Notes under the pieces: generated by a model | The model's database searches: none | Told to the model about the DNA's origin: nothing | The model's input: only the letters and a program-made list of their open reading frames with translations | Shown: one piece after another, positions 37,017 through 47,004 of the stretch | Position numbering within the stretch: the stretch's first letter is position 1 | Layout of the letters: every line of letters starts with the position of its first letter | Position numbers and translations under genes: made by a program | NCBI GenBank assembly: GCA_902626505.1 | Contig: CACOFQ010000002.1 | Span: forward strand, 75,409-139,408 | Direction of reading: 5' to 3' | Origin: an uncultured Marinoscillum sp. | Lineage (GTDB): Bacteria > Bacteroidota > Bacteroidia > Cytophagales > MED-G16 | Length of the DNA stretch: 64,000 nucleotides

Positions 37017-39656
37017 ATGAAAAACAATTACAAAATTTTATTACAAATTTTTGTAGTTTCCTTTTTTTCATTCGCTTCATATTCACAATCCCTTATTTCA
37101 GGTGTAGTTGTTGATGGTTCAACAAATGAACCTCTAATTGGAGCTAATGTATCTATTAAGGGGACTACTGATGGAACATTCAGCGGCTTGGATGGTTCCT
37201 TTTCATTTACTGGATCAGGTGATATAGTTCTAGTCTCATACATTGGTTATGAAGAAATAGAACTTAGTAATTCAGGTGATTTAGGAATGATTAAAATGAC
37301 CTCACTTAATACAACCCTTGAAGAGGTTAGAGTTACAGCAGATTATGGTGTTGATAGAGTAACACCAGCTACTTATTCTAATGTTTCAACACAGTATGTA
37401 GAGGAATATGCTGGTACTCAGGAAGTTCCAGAACTATTAAAAATGACTCCTGGAGTTTATACTACTAAAGAAGGAGGAGGTGTTGGTGATTCAAGAGTAT
37501 ATATTAGAGGATTTGCTCAGGAAAATATAACAGTTATGATTAATGGTGTTCCAGTTAATGACATGGAAAATGGTAGAGTTTACTGGTCAAACTGGAATGG
37601 TTTAGGTGATGTTACTTCAGCTATGCAGGTAGTTAGAGGGCTTGGTGCCTCAAAATTAGCAATTGGTTCAATTGGTGGTACAATTAATATTATTACCAAA
37701 TCAATTGATTCAAAAAAAGGGGGATCATATTTACAACAAGTTTCTGATTATGGACAGTTTAAAGAAACTATATCATATAACACAGGTAGAACAAAAAATG
37801 ATTGGGCTGTTTCTTTATTATATTCAAGAACTGATGGAAAAGGTTATGTTGATGGAAGTTACGTAAATGCAAATACTTATTTCGTATCAATCTCAAAAGA
37901 ATTTAATGAAAATAATTCATTAGTTCTAACTGCTGTAGGTGCACCTCAAAAACATGGACAAAGAGATCAGTACTTAACTCCTGAAGAAGTAGATCAATAT
38001 GGTCATAAGTACAATAGAGATTGGGGGTATTTAAATGGTGAAGAATTAAATGGTAGAAATAACTACTATCATAAACCCCATATTGTTTTAAATCATTATT
38101 ATAATATTAATGAAAATACATCATTGAATACTTCAGTTTATGCTTCTTATGGAAAAGGTGGAGGTTCAGGTCCATTAGGATCTTATGGTAGATATTATGG
38201 AAATCAAGACAGGACAGATGATGGATTAATTAATTGGGATGCAGTTGTTAGTGATAATGTTGCAAACGATGGAGGTTCACCAAGTTATGGTTTATCAACT
38301 ACAAAGGGATCATCACTGATTTTAAGGAACTCCGTAAATAACCATAAGTGGTATGGTGTTTTAACTAATCTAGAACACGATTTTAATGATAATCTTTCAT
38401 TAACTGTTGGTTTAGATGCAAGAACTTATACTGGAGAACATTTCAGAGAAGTAAGAAATTTACTTGGAGGTTCTCATTGGGTTGAGTTATATAAGTATAC
38501 TGTGGATTATAGTAGAAATTCAGAGAAATCATCATATGGTGATGGTGGAATTAGAGACCATCTCAAATATGTAAATGAAAATTCAACTTCTTTATTTTTT
38601 ACTAAAACACCAGAGAATCAAAGAATTGCTTATGATAATGATGGAATACATAGATATGCTGGTCTTCATGGTCAGTTAGAATATGCAAATGATAAGGTTT
38701 CTGCATTTGTTGGTGGTTCAGTTTCAAGAACTCAATACGTTAGAGTAGATAGAATGAATTATGCTGGTGTTGAAAATGGAGGGCAAGATCCAACGTCTGA
38801 AAAAGTTAATATTACGGGTCATAATTTAAAAGCTGGATTTAATTTTAACTTTTCAGATCAAAGTAATTTTTATATGAACGCTGGTACTTTCTCAAGAGCT
38901 CCATTCTTCAATTTTGTATTTACTAACTATCAAAACATAGTTGTAGATCCATTAGAAAATGAAAAAGCTAAATCATTAGAAATGGGTTATGGTTTTAAAT
39001 CTCGTAAATTCTCAATGAAGATAAATGGTTACATAACAAAATGGGAAGATAAAGGTTTACTTTCACCTAGGGTAACTATTAATGGTGTTGCAACTAGATC
39101 TGCAATAAGAGGTCAAGATGCTTTACATAAGGGAGTTGAATTGGAATGGAATACAAAATTTACTCCTAAATTAGATATTGGAGGTATAATTTCACTTGGT
39201 GAGTGGAAATGGGCAAATGATGTTCAAGGTGAGATTAGAAGTGATGGTGATTTAGAAATTATCAATGTTGATATATACTCTAATAATATTTATGTTGGTA
39301 ATCATCCTCAAAATCAAATTGGATTTAAAGGAAGATATCAAATAAATAATGTTTTAGATATAGGAGGTCAGTATTTATATAATGCTAAATTATATTCTGA
39401 TTATGATGTTTCTGATAGAGATGACGTCAATCTTGCAAATGTACAACCATTTCAATTAGAGAATTATGGTGTATTAGATATGAGGGTTGGTGCTAAATTC
39501 AATTTAGGTAATTTAGGAGCATATGCTCAAGTTCAGGCATATAACTTATTAGATAAAATTTATTGGGCTAGAGGTGTTGAAGATTCTGGGTCACTTGGTG
39601 AGGGATTTCCAAGTTATGGTAGAACTTTAAACTTTTCTCTAAAACTTAATTTTTAG
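37017..39656 (+). CDS. TonB-dependent outer membrane receptor
   Basis: 879 residues. Signal peptide (MKNNYKILLQIFVVSFFSFASYS), then a carboxypeptidase-regulatory-like domain (ISGVVVDGSTNEPLIGANV, residues about 27-105), a plug domain (about 125-235 with VYIRGFAQENITVMINGVP and GSIGGTINI) and a 22-strand-type barrel ending in the aromatic LNFSLKLNF. No SusD-like gene follows, so a SusCD polysaccharide pair is unlikely; an iron-complex or other small-ligand receptor is more plausible. The next gene is a small lipoprotein beyond a strong terminator. The upstream TAACTTTT at 37000 is one base off the -7 consensus. Confidence 0.9.
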   Translation: MKNNYKILLQIFVVSFFSFASYSQSLISGVVVDGSTNEPLIGANVSIKGTTDGTFSGLDGSFSFTGSGDIVLVSYIGYEEIELSNSGDLGMIKMTSLNTTLEEVRVTADYGVDRVTPATYSNVSTQYVEEYAGTQEVPELLKMTPGVYTTKEGGGVGDSRVYIRGFAQENITVMINGVPVNDMENGRVYWSNWNGLGDVTSAMQVVRGLGASKLAIGSIGGTINIITKSIDSKKGGSYLQQVSDYGQFKETISYNTGRTKNDWAVSLLYSRTDGKGYVDGSYVNANTYFVSISKEFNENNSLVLTAVGAPQKHGQRDQYLTPEEVDQYGHKYNRDWGYLNGEELNGRNNYYHKPHIVLNHYYNINENTSLNTSVYASYGKGGGSGPLGSYGRYYGNQDRTDDGLINWDAVVSDNVANDGGSPSYGLSTTKGSSLILRNSVNNHKWYGVLTNLEHDFNDNLSLTVGLDARTYTGEHFREVRNLLGGSHWVELYKYTVDYSRNSEKSSYGDGGIRDHLKYVNENSTSLFFTKTPENQRIAYDNDGIHRYAGLHGQLEYANDKVSAFVGGSVSRTQYVRVDRMNYAGVENGGQDPTSEKVNITGHNLKAGFNFNFSDQSNFYMNAGTFSRAPFFNFVFTNYQNIVVDPLENEKAKSLEMGYGFKSRKFSMKINGYITKWEDKGLLSPRVTINGVATRSAIRGQDALHKGVELEWNTKFTPKLDIGGIISLGEWKWANDVQGEIRSDGDLEIINVDIYSNNIYVGNHPQNQIGFKGRYQINNVLDIGGQYLYNAKLYSDYDVSDRDDVNLANVQPFQLENYGVLDMRVGAKFNLGNLGAYAQVQAYNLLDKIYWARGVEDSGSLGEGFPSYGRTLNFSLKLNF

Positions 39657-39672
39657 ATACTATCTAATTTTG

Positions 39673-39705
39673 AAAAAGGTCATCAATTTGATGACCTTTT
39701 TTTTT
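39673..39705 (+). terminator. Intrinsic terminator after the TonB receptor
   Basis: AAAAAGGTCATC (39673-39684), loop AATTT, GATGACCTTTTT (39690-39701), then a run of T to 39705. The stem is perfect over 12 bp and lies 17 nt after the receptor stop codon. The clearest terminator in the window. Confidence 0.85.
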
Positions 39706-39737
39706 ACATTTATGGTAATAATGAACTAAATTTAATT

Positions 39738-40169
39738 ATGAAAAATTTTAAGATATTATATATATTTTTGTTTGTCACCACTATATCATGTAATAGCGTA
39801 GATCAAGAGCCAGATGTTGAAGATCCATTGGATATTCAAGCTAATCTTTTAAATGGTACTTGGATATTAAAAGATGCTTCCTCTGCTGTAAAAGATGGAA
39901 ACATCATTCCAGATTTTAAGGATATTACTTTAACTTTTTCGGGTGCAACAAAAGATGGAGGTAATTATTCTACAACTAATTCTATTGATGTAGATGTTTG
40001 GCCTAATTCTGGAAGTTGGCAATTTCAAAATAATGATCAAAGAAAGTTATTAAGGTCTGATAATGTAGCACTCAGCATTTCTGTCACTCAAACTACTTTA
40101 AGAATAAGTTTTACTATCATTGGTGGTCTTAAAGAAGGTAATTGGGTTTTTGATTTTATAAAACAGTAA
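39738..40169 (+). CDS. Lipocalin-like lipoprotein
   Basis: 143 residues. Lipoprotein signal ending in TTISCNS with the Cys near residue 18. The mature part begins with an acidic linker (QEPDVEDP), then LLNGTWILKDASSAV and repeated beta strands ending GNWVFDFIK, which resembles small Bacteroidota lipocalin-like domains. The TonB receptor is upstream beyond a terminator and an SLC13 transporter follows by 7 nt. Ligand unknown; an outer-membrane or periplasmic location is inferred. Confidence 0.65.
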   Translation: MKNFKILYIFLFVTTISCNSVDQEPDVEDPLDIQANLLNGTWILKDASSAVKDGNIIPDFKDITLTFSGATKDGGNYSTTNSIDVDVWPNSGSWQFQNNDQRKLLRSDNVALSISVTQTTLRISFTIIGGLKEGNWVFDFIKQ

Positions 40170-40176
40170 TAAGTTA

Positions 40177-41625
40177 ATGCTTAAAGGTTTTAATATAATA
40201 TTAGGACCATTTACTTTTATTATTTTCTATTTTTTTATTGGTCCCTTCGATGGAATGACAAATGAATCTCATGGAATATTTTGTAGTGTTCTATGGATTG
40301 CAATTTGGTGGATTACAGAAGCTATTCCAATTCCTATAACATCCCTTTTGCCTTTAATTTTATTTCCTATAACTGGTGGATATGATTTAAATTCAACTGC
40401 TAGTGCCTATGGTAATGATATAATTTATTTTTATTTAGCGGGGTTTTTTCTTGCCATTGCTATGGAAAAATGGAATTTACATAAGAGAATTGCATTAAAT
40501 ATTATTTCATTGGTAGGTACAGACAAAAAATCCATGATACTTGGGTTTATGATTGCCACTGCTATTTTATCTGCTTTTCTTTCAAATACATCAACTAGTA
40601 TAATGATGTTACCCATAGGTATTGCAATAATATCGCAAGTATCAGGAAAAGGTGTAAATCAAGAAAGTAATTTTGGAAAAGTTTTAATGTTAGGTATAGC
40701 ATATTCAGCATCTATTGGAGGTTTTTCTACATTGTATGGTACTCCACCAAACTTAATTTTAAAATCTAATTTTGAACAATTTTTCAATTTTACAATGGAT
40801 TTTGATTATTGGTTTATAATGGCACTTCCCTTATCAATTTTACTATTAATAATTTGTTGGATTTATCTAGTTAATTTTTCATTTAGCTTATCAGGATCTT
40901 CTAAAATAAATAAAGATCAAATTATAAATAAATTAAAGGAACTTGGAAAAATTAAATATGAGGAGACTATAGTATTGATTATTTTTTCATGTTTTGTATT
41001 TTCTCTTCTTTTCAAAAGTAAAATTGAATTAATTTTTAGTTCAATAGATGATACGATTATTGCAATATTCTATGCTATTTTATTATTCATGTTTAATTCC
41101 AAAAATAAAAATAAAAAAATTATTGATTGGAAGGATAGTAAAAAATTACCATGGGGTATAATTTTACTTTTTGGAGGAGGCTTATCTTTAGCTGCTGCAA
41201 TGCAAGGAAGTGGTTTGACTTTATGGATTGGAGAAAAATTATATGCTTTAAATAATGTAAGCTTGATATTAATTATTATAACAATAGTATTTGTAGTTAA
41301 TTTTCTAACTGAAATAACTTCAAACTTGGCAACTGTTTCTATGATTTTACCAATATTGGCTACAATGAGTATATCTCTTGGACTTCACCCATTTGTTATT
41401 ATGATTAGTGCAACTATTGCTGCATCTTGTGCATTTATGCTTCCAGTAGCAACACCACCAAATGCTGTTGTCTTTGGTTCTGGATACTTAAGAATAAGAG
41501 ATATGGTAAAGACAGGAATAGTTATGAATATTATTTCAATTTTACTAGTTAGTTTATATGTATACTATATAGTTCCTTTAATTTGGAATATTGATATATC
41601 AATTTTTCCAGATAGCTTTAAGTAA
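40177..41625 (+). CDS. SLC13/DASS-family sodium:anion symporter
   Basis: 482-residue membrane protein with about 12 helices. The two substrate/sodium-site hairpins are visible: SNTSTSIMMLPI near residue 138 and TEITSNLATVSMILPI near residue 380, along with WWITEAIPIPITSLLP and PVATPPNAVVFGSGY. The family carries dicarboxylates, citrate or sulfate with Na+. The exact substrate is undetermined; a dicarboxylate is most likely. It overlaps the ABC ATPase gene tail to tail by 8 nt. Confidence 0.88.
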   Translation: MLKGFNIILGPFTFIIFYFFIGPFDGMTNESHGIFCSVLWIAIWWITEAIPIPITSLLPLILFPITGGYDLNSTASAYGNDIIYFYLAGFFLAIAMEKWNLHKRIALNIISLVGTDKKSMILGFMIATAILSAFLSNTSTSIMMLPIGIAIISQVSGKGVNQESNFGKVLMLGIAYSASIGGFSTLYGTPPNLILKSNFEQFFNFTMDFDYWFIMALPLSILLLIICWIYLVNFSFSLSGSSKINKDQIINKLKELGKIKYEETIVLIIFSCFVFSLLFKSKIELIFSSIDDTIIAIFYAILLFMFNSKNKNKKIIDWKDSKKLPWGIILLFGGGLSLAAAMQGSGLTLWIGEKLYALNNVSLILIIITIVFVVNFLTEITSNLATVSMILPILATMSISLGLHPFVIMISATIAASCAFMLPVATPPNAVVFGSGYLRIRDMVKTGIVMNIISILLVSLYVYYIVPLIWNIDISIFPDSFK

Positions 41626-42205
41626 TGTCTATTATATGTGTATCATTTATAACGATATCATTTTTATCGTTTGTAGCAATAATAATTCCTTTAGAATTAG
41701 AAAACTTATTCATCATTTTTGAGTAAATTTTTTTACTATCATAATCTAAATTAGTAGTCGGCTCATCTAAAAGGATAAAATTTGAATCTGAAAAAAATGC
41801 AATAGATAGTTTTATTTTTTGAATTGTTCCAGAAGATAAATTTTCGATTTTATCATTTTTAAAATTTAAAAGTCTAAATTCATTCAATAGTTCATCTATA
41901 CTAACTTCTAGATTTCTAAATTTTTTATGAAAAATTAAAAACTCTTCAAGTGTTAATTCTGATATAATGTCTTGATATGGTGCACAAAAGAATAATTGTT
42001 TAATTAAATCCTTATTATCAATATTGTAATCTATATTTCCAGAACTTGGTAAAAGTATATTTCCAATAATTTTTAAAAGTGTTGATTTTCCGGCGCCATT
42101 TTTACCTAAAATAGCATATGATTTTTTTTCAAAAGAAAAGGTAAAATTTTTAATTACTATATTAGATCCATAGCTTTTTGAAATATTATCTAAAATAATT
42201 TTCAT
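41618..42205 (-). CDS. ABC transporter ATP-binding protein
   Basis: 195-residue nucleotide-binding domain. Walker A GKNGAGKST near residue 34, a Q-loop-like FCAPYQDII, the signature LSSGTIQKIKL, Walker B FILLDEPTTNLD and an H-loop replaced by Asn in IIATNDKND. The domain is short and stands alone, with no permease gene in the window. It is the last gene of the lpx cluster, 6 nt after lpxA. This neighbour is often seen after lpxA in Flavobacteriia. Substrate unknown. Confidence 0.82.
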   Translation of the reverse strand: MKIILDNISKSYGSNIVIKNFTFSFEKKSYAILGKNGAGKSTLLKIIGNILLPSSGNIDYNIDNKDLIKQLFFCAPYQDIISELTLEEFLIFHKKFRNLEVSIDELLNEFRLLNFKNDKIENLSSGTIQKIKLSIAFFSDSNFILLDEPTTNLDYDSKKIYSKMMNKFSNSKGIIIATNDKNDIVINDTHIIDIT

Positions 42206-42211
42206 AAAATA

Positions 42212-42985
42212 TTAGTCTAATAACCCTTTAATTATTCCCCTTTCACTAGACCTAAAAAAATTTAATACAATTTTTTTTTCATTTGTATCCTCTAAATCTT
42301 TTTCAATTTTTTCAATTGCTTGAGTATTATTTCTTCCTTCTAAATAAAGAATTCTATAAATATTTTGAATTTGGTTAATTTGATCACTTGAGAAATCTCT
42401 TCTTTTTAATCCAATAGAATTCACTCCTCCGTAACTTAAAGGTTCTTTACCTGCTTTACAGAAAGGTGGAACATCTTTTCTTATAAGAGATCCTCCTGCT
42501 ATCATAGCATGTTGTCCTATTTTAACAAACTGGTGAACTAATGTTCCTCCACCAATAATAGCATATTCATCAACACATACGTGTCCAGCAATTTGAACAC
42601 TATTTACTATTACACAGTTATTACCTATAATGCAATCATGTGCAATATGGCTGTATGCCATAATTAAACAATTTTCACCAATAGATGTCGTCATTTTATC
42701 TTCAGTTCCTCTACTAATTGTAACATATTCTCTAATTGTAGAATTATTACCTATAGTAACCGTAGTTTTTTCACCTCCAAACTTCAAATCTTGAGGTATT
42801 GAGGATATTACTGCACCAGGAAAAATTCTAACATTGTCACCAATTCTTGCACCAGAATAAATTGTAACGTTATTACCAATCCAACAATTATTACCGATCT
42901 CTACGTCAGTATCTATATAACTAAATGGCTCTACTTTAGTATTTTTTCCAATTATTGATTCTGGGTGAATATAATTTTTACTCAT
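42212..42985 (-). CDS. lpxA: Acyl-ACP:UDP-N-acetylglucosamine O-acyltransferase
   Basis: First step of lipid A synthesis. A left-handed beta-helix of hexapeptide repeats runs from YIHPESIIGKNTKVEPFS through about residue 185; IAHDCIIGNN carries the catalytic His, and HVCVDEYAIIGGGTLVHQFVKIG is typical. The C-terminal helical domain has IGLKRRDFSSDQI. 257 residues. It overlaps the lpxC-fabZ fusion by 8 nt. Confidence 0.95.
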   Translation of the reverse strand: MSKNYIHPESIIGKNTKVEPFSYIDTDVEIGNNCWIGNNVTIYSGARIGDNVRIFPGAVISSIPQDLKFGGEKTTVTIGNNSTIREYVTISRGTEDKMTTSIGENCLIMAYSHIAHDCIIGNNCVIVNSVQIAGHVCVDEYAIIGGGTLVHQFVKIGQHAMIAGGSLIRKDVPPFCKAGKEPLSYGGVNSIGLKRRDFSSDQINQIQNIYRILYLEGRNNTQAIEKIEKDLEDTNEKKIVLNFFRSSERGIIKGLLD

Positions 42986-44369
42986 TAATTCTACTTATTG
43001 TTGCCGTCATATTTCCTTCACTAACTAAATTATTACCGACGAAAGCTTCAGCTTTCATTTTTGCGATACCTCTTTTGATAGGTGCCATAAATCTTAATCT
43101 CATAACTAAAGTATCACCAGGACTTACCATTTTTCTGAATCTAAAATTTTCAATTCCAGCTAGGTAGGGAATATGTTTTTCTGGTTCTTTAATTGAATTC
43201 ATGACAAGAATTCCACCAACTTGAGCTAATGCCTCAATTTGAAGAACACCTGGCATAACTGGGTTCCTTGGAAAGTGTCCATTAAAAAAATCTTCATTTA
43301 CAGTAACATTTTTAACTCCTACTACTTCAGATTCATCAAGATAAGTAATCTTATCTACTAGAAGGAATGGGTATCTATGTTTCATAATATTTTTTACACC
43401 ATTTATATCAAATACAGGTTTTTGATTAGGATCGTATTTGGGTGCGTTAATATTTCTTTTTTTAATAAAGTTTTTGAGAATTTTAGCAAACTCAATATTT
43501 GACTTGTGACCTGGTCTAGCAGCAATGATATGACCTTTTATTGGCCTTCCTACAAGAGCTAAATCACCAACAATATCTAATAATTTATGTCTTGCAGGTT
43601 CATTATTATATTTTAATTTAATATTATTAAGAATTCCTTGTTTATCAACTTTAATATTTTTTTTGCCTAACAACTTAGAAATATCCTTGAGTTTTTTTTC
43701 ATCAATAACTTTATCAACAATTACTATAGCGTTATCTAAATCACCTCCTTTAATCAAGTTCTTTTTAAATAAATCTTCAATTTCATGAAGAAAACAAAAG
43801 GTTCTTGCATCTGATATATCTTTTTTAAAATTTGATATCTGATTTAGTGTGTAATGCTGACTTCCCAAAATTTCTGAGTTATAATCTACCATTGATGTAA
43901 TTCTATAGTTATTATGCGGGTATATTGATATTTCCACATTATTTTCTTCATCATTGTAAGTGAGTTTTTCAGAAATTTCTATGTATTTTCTAGCCGCATC
44001 TTGTGTTTTTAAACCACATTTTTCAAGACAATTAATAAAATATTTAGAACTACCATCTAAAATTGGAATTTCTTCACCATCTATTTGAACTAAGATATTA
44101 TCAATTTGTAAACCAACAATAGAAGCAAGAAGATGTTCTACTGTTGATACAGTTGCGTCATTTTGTTTTATAGTAGTTCCCCTTTCAACAGTAATAACAT
44201 TATCAACATCTGCATCTATAATTGGCATTCCATCTAAATCAATTCTTTGGAATTTAATCCCATGATTTATAACAGCAGGAACAAACTTTAATTTTGACTT
44301 TTTTCCTGTATGAAGACCTATACCCTCTATATTTCCTTCTTCATTAATAGTTCTTTGAAAATTTATCAT
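42978..44369 (-). CDS. lpxC: Bifunctional LpxC deacetylase / FabZ dehydratase
   Basis: Fusion of UDP-3-O-acyl-GlcNAc deacetylase (residues about 1-305) and 3-hydroxyacyl-ACP dehydratase (about 315-463). LpxC zinc ligands are His79 (VEHLLAS), His261 and Asp265 (HKLLDIVGDL). The FabZ active site is His365 (NGHFPRNP) and Glu379 (MPGVLQIEALAQ). This fusion is known in Bacteroidota. It ties lipid A commitment to the supply of hydroxyacyl-ACP. It overlaps lpxD by 4 nt and lpxA by 8 nt. Confidence 0.96.
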   Translation of the reverse strand: MINFQRTINEEGNIEGIGLHTGKKSKLKFVPAVINHGIKFQRIDLDGMPIIDADVDNVITVERGTTIKQNDATVSTVEHLLASIVGLQIDNILVQIDGEEIPILDGSSKYFINCLEKCGLKTQDAARKYIEISEKLTYNDEENNVEISIYPHNNYRITSMVDYNSEILGSQHYTLNQISNFKKDISDARTFCFLHEIEDLFKKNLIKGGDLDNAIVIVDKVIDEKKLKDISKLLGKKNIKVDKQGILNNIKLKYNNEPARHKLLDIVGDLALVGRPIKGHIIAARPGHKSNIEFAKILKNFIKKRNINAPKYDPNQKPVFDINGVKNIMKHRYPFLLVDKITYLDESEVVGVKNVTVNEDFFNGHFPRNPVMPGVLQIEALAQVGGILVMNSIKEPEKHIPYLAGIENFRFRKMVSPGDTLVMRLRFMAPIKRGIAKMKAEAFVGNNLVSEGNMTATISRINE

Positions 44370-45412
44370 TCTGATTGCAAATTATATAATTTTTCTTCTA
44401 TTTTTTTAATTTTTTCTTCAATTGAAGGTAATTTTTTAAAAATTATATATGATTTAATATATTTTTCCTTTGGCATGGCTGGATAACCAATAACTGTCTG
44501 ATTTCCTTTCATATTTTTTGTTACTCCTGCCTGAGCACCATATTTTATGTTATCACCCATTTTAAGATGCCCTACAATCCCTACTTGACCACCCAACATG
44601 CTATTTTTTCCTATTGATGTTGAACCAGATATTCCAGTTTGAGCAGCAATAACAGTATTTTCTCCAATTTCAACATTGTGACCTATTTGAATAAGATTAT
44701 CTAATTTAACACCCTCATTGATAATTGTTGAATTTAGTGTGGCTCTATCAATAACAGTATTTGAGCCTATACTTACATTATTTTTAATAATTACATTACC
44801 TACTTGTGGAATGGTAGAATATGAACCATCCTCTGACGGCGCAAAACCAAATCCGTCGCTACCTATTACTGCATTTGCATGTATTACACATTTATCTCCA
44901 ATCTCAGAAAAATTATAAATTTTAACACCAGGATATATAATCGTATTATTACCTATTTTACTATTATCTCCAATATATGAATAAGGATATATTTTACAAT
45001 TATCACCTATAGTTACATTTTCACCTATATAACTAAAGGCACCTAAGTAAATATTTTCTCCAATTTTTGATTTTTTATTAATATGTGATGGAATTTCAAT
45101 TCCACTTTTTCTTGAAATATTCAATTTTTCAATTTCAGAAAGTAACAATGCAAAGGATAAGTAAGAATCTTTAACTACTAAAAAAGTTAATTTTGAATTA
45201 TTAGGTAATTTAACTTCTTTATTTATAATGACAGCTGATGCTTTGGTTGAATCTAAATATTTTTTGTACTTCTCATTACTTAAGAATGTAATGTCTCCTT
45301 TTTCAGCGTTTTCTATATCACTTATTCCAGTTATTTTGACTTCTTTATTCCCAATAAGTTTAGCGTCAAATATTTCAGCTATCTTTTTGATTTTAAAATC
45401 AAGATTTTTCAT
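44366..45412 (-). CDS. lpxD: UDP-3-O-acylglucosamine N-acyltransferase
   Basis: Third step of lipid A synthesis. N-terminal uridine-binding domain (residues about 1-95, with KGDITFLSNEKYKKYL), then a hexapeptide-repeat beta-helix. HANAVIGSDGFGFAP and LIQIGHNVEIGENTVIAAQTGISGST carry the family's key residues, including the catalytic His in GHNV. 348 residues. It heads the lpxD-lpxCfabZ-lpxA-ABC operon and is divergent from porX with a 37-nt gap. Confidence 0.95.
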   Translation of the reverse strand: MKNLDFKIKKIAEIFDAKLIGNKEVKITGISDIENAEKGDITFLSNEKYKKYLDSTKASAVIINKEVKLPNNSKLTFLVVKDSYLSFALLLSEIEKLNISRKSGIEIPSHINKKSKIGENIYLGAFSYIGENVTIGDNCKIYPYSYIGDNSKIGNNTIIYPGVKIYNFSEIGDKCVIHANAVIGSDGFGFAPSEDGSYSTIPQVGNVIIKNNVSIGSNTVIDRATLNSTIINEGVKLDNLIQIGHNVEIGENTVIAAQTGISGSTSIGKNSMLGGQVGIVGHLKMGDNIKYGAQAGVTKNMKGNQTVIGYPAMPKEKYIKSYIIFKKLPSIEEKIKKIEEKLYNLQSE

Positions 45413-45424
45413 TATAAACTAATT

Positions 45425-45432
45425 TATATTTG
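45425..45432 (+). promoter_or_regulatory. Candidate -7 element for porX
   Basis: TATATTTG matches TAnnTTTG exactly in the 37-nt gap between lpxD and porX, 17 nt before the porX ATG. No -33 TTG at the right distance. Confidence 0.35.
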
Positions 45433-45449
45433 ATTTATAATTTTTAGAA

Positions 45450-47003
45450 ATGCAAAGATATAAGATTTTGTGGGTAGATGACGAAATTGATTTATTAAAG
45501 CCTTACATTTTATACTTAGAAGAAAAAAATTATATAGTAGAATCATTCAATAATCCATTTTCATTAGTAGAATACATAGAATCAAATAATGATTATTATT
45601 TAATATTAATAGATGAGAATATGCCAGGCAAGTCAGGTATTAATTTAATTTCAGATATTAAAAAGAATTCTAGTTCAGTTCCAATAATTATGATTACAAA
45701 GAATGAGGAAGAAGATTTAATGAATGAGGCTATCGGATCAGAAATAAATGACTATTTGTTAAAACCATTAAACCCCAATCAATTACTAATTTCTGTAAAA
45801 AAAGTTCTAGAAAATTCTTCTATAATACAAAATAAATTAAAATCAGATTATGTAAGTTTTTTTAGTGAATTATCTGAAATGATAAAGAATAATAAAGATC
45901 ATAGAGATTGGTATGAAACCTATTTAAAAATTATTGATTGGGAGATCTCTTTGGATAGGAGTGATGAAAATCAAATACTAGAAATGCTTACAACACAGAA
46001 ATATGAGGCAAATAAAAAATTTTCAAAATTTATAATAGATAACTACTCTAACTGGGATTCAAATAATTCTAATAAACCATTACTTTCTAATGAATTGCTT
46101 AAAGAAAAAATTTTCCCTTATATCAATGAAGAAAAAGTATTTTTTATACTAATTGATAATTTTAGATATGATCAATGGAAAGTATTAGAAGATAAATTAT
46201 CTAAATATTTTTTTGTTAAAGAGGAGAAACCTTTTATGTCAATTTTACCAACGACAACTGAGTTTTCTAGAAATTCTATCTTTTCAGGCCTTACCCCTTA
46301 CCAAATGAATAAAGATGAATTTGATTTATGGTCTGATAAATCTAATGGCTTAAATAACAACGAATACTTTTTTCTAGATAATAATTTTAAAAGGAATAAT
46401 ATTGATATTAAGCATTCATATAACAAAATTATAACTTATGAAGATGGATCTAAGTTTATTAAAAATATTTCAAAATTAGATAGCTATAACTTCAGTTCTG
46501 TAGTATTCAATTTTATTGATATGCTATCTCATTCAAAAACTGATAGTAAAGTATTTAGAAACCTTGTTTATGATGAAAAGTCATTTAGATCCTTCACATC
46601 TTCATGGTTCGATAATTCATCATTTAACGATCTTATGAAGCATTTATCATCCAAAAAAAATATAAAAATTTTCTTAACTACTGATCATGGAACTATAAGG
46701 GTTGAAAAACCAGTAAAGATTAAAGCGAATAAAGATGTAAATAATAATATAAGATTCAAGAATGGAAAGAATATAAATTCAGATGAGTCAAAATTATATA
46801 TGGTTGAAAATGGTGAAGAAGTTTTTTTACCTAAAGTAAACATTTTTAATAAGTATATTTTTGCAACAGAAAATCAATATCTATTATATCCTACAAATTA
46901 CAATTACCATCTAAAAAATTATAATAATACATTTCAGCATGGAGGAATATCTATGGAGGAGATGATAATCCCATTTATCGAATTAAGTCCAAAAAATATT
47001 TGA
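45450..47003 (+). CDS. porX: PorX-type response regulator with PglZ domain
   Basis: 517 residues. Receiver domain (about 1-120) with phospho-acceptor Asp55 (LIDENMPG), Thr83 and Lys105 (LLKPLNP), then a helical linker and a C-terminal PglZ domain of the alkaline phosphatase superfamily (about 200-517: LIDNFRYDQW, PTTTEFSRNSIFSG, TTDHGT). PorX regulates the type IX secretion system with PorY in Porphyromonas and can hydrolyse cyclic oligonucleotides in studied members. No T9SS genes lie in the window. The tsaE gene follows by one base, the usual Flavobacteriia order. Confidence 0.9.
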   Translation: MQRYKILWVDDEIDLLKPYILYLEEKNYIVESFNNPFSLVEYIESNNDYYLILIDENMPGKSGINLISDIKKNSSSVPIIMITKNEEEDLMNEAIGSEINDYLLKPLNPNQLLISVKKVLENSSIIQNKLKSDYVSFFSELSEMIKNNKDHRDWYETYLKIIDWEISLDRSDENQILEMLTTQKYEANKKFSKFIIDNYSNWDSNNSNKPLLSNELLKEKIFPYINEEKVFFILIDNFRYDQWKVLEDKLSKYFFVKEEKPFMSILPTTTEFSRNSIFSGLTPYQMNKDEFDLWSDKSNGLNNNEYFFLDNNFKRNNIDIKHSYNKIITYEDGSKFIKNISKLDSYNFSSVVFNFIDMLSHSKTDSKVFRNLVYDEKSFRSFTSSWFDNSSFNDLMKHLSSKKNIKIFLTTDHGTIRVEKPVKIKANKDVNNNIRFKNGKNINSDESKLYMVENGEEVFLPKVNIFNKYIFATENQYLLYPTNYNYHLKNYNNTFQHGGISMEEMIIPFIELSPKNI

Positions 47004-47004
47004 T

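Noticed and set aside
37017-40169. TonB receptor plus lipoprotein as a SusC/SusD polysaccharide-uptake pair
   Set aside because: The lipoprotein is only 143 residues and lipocalin-like, lacks SusD features, and is separated by a strong terminator.
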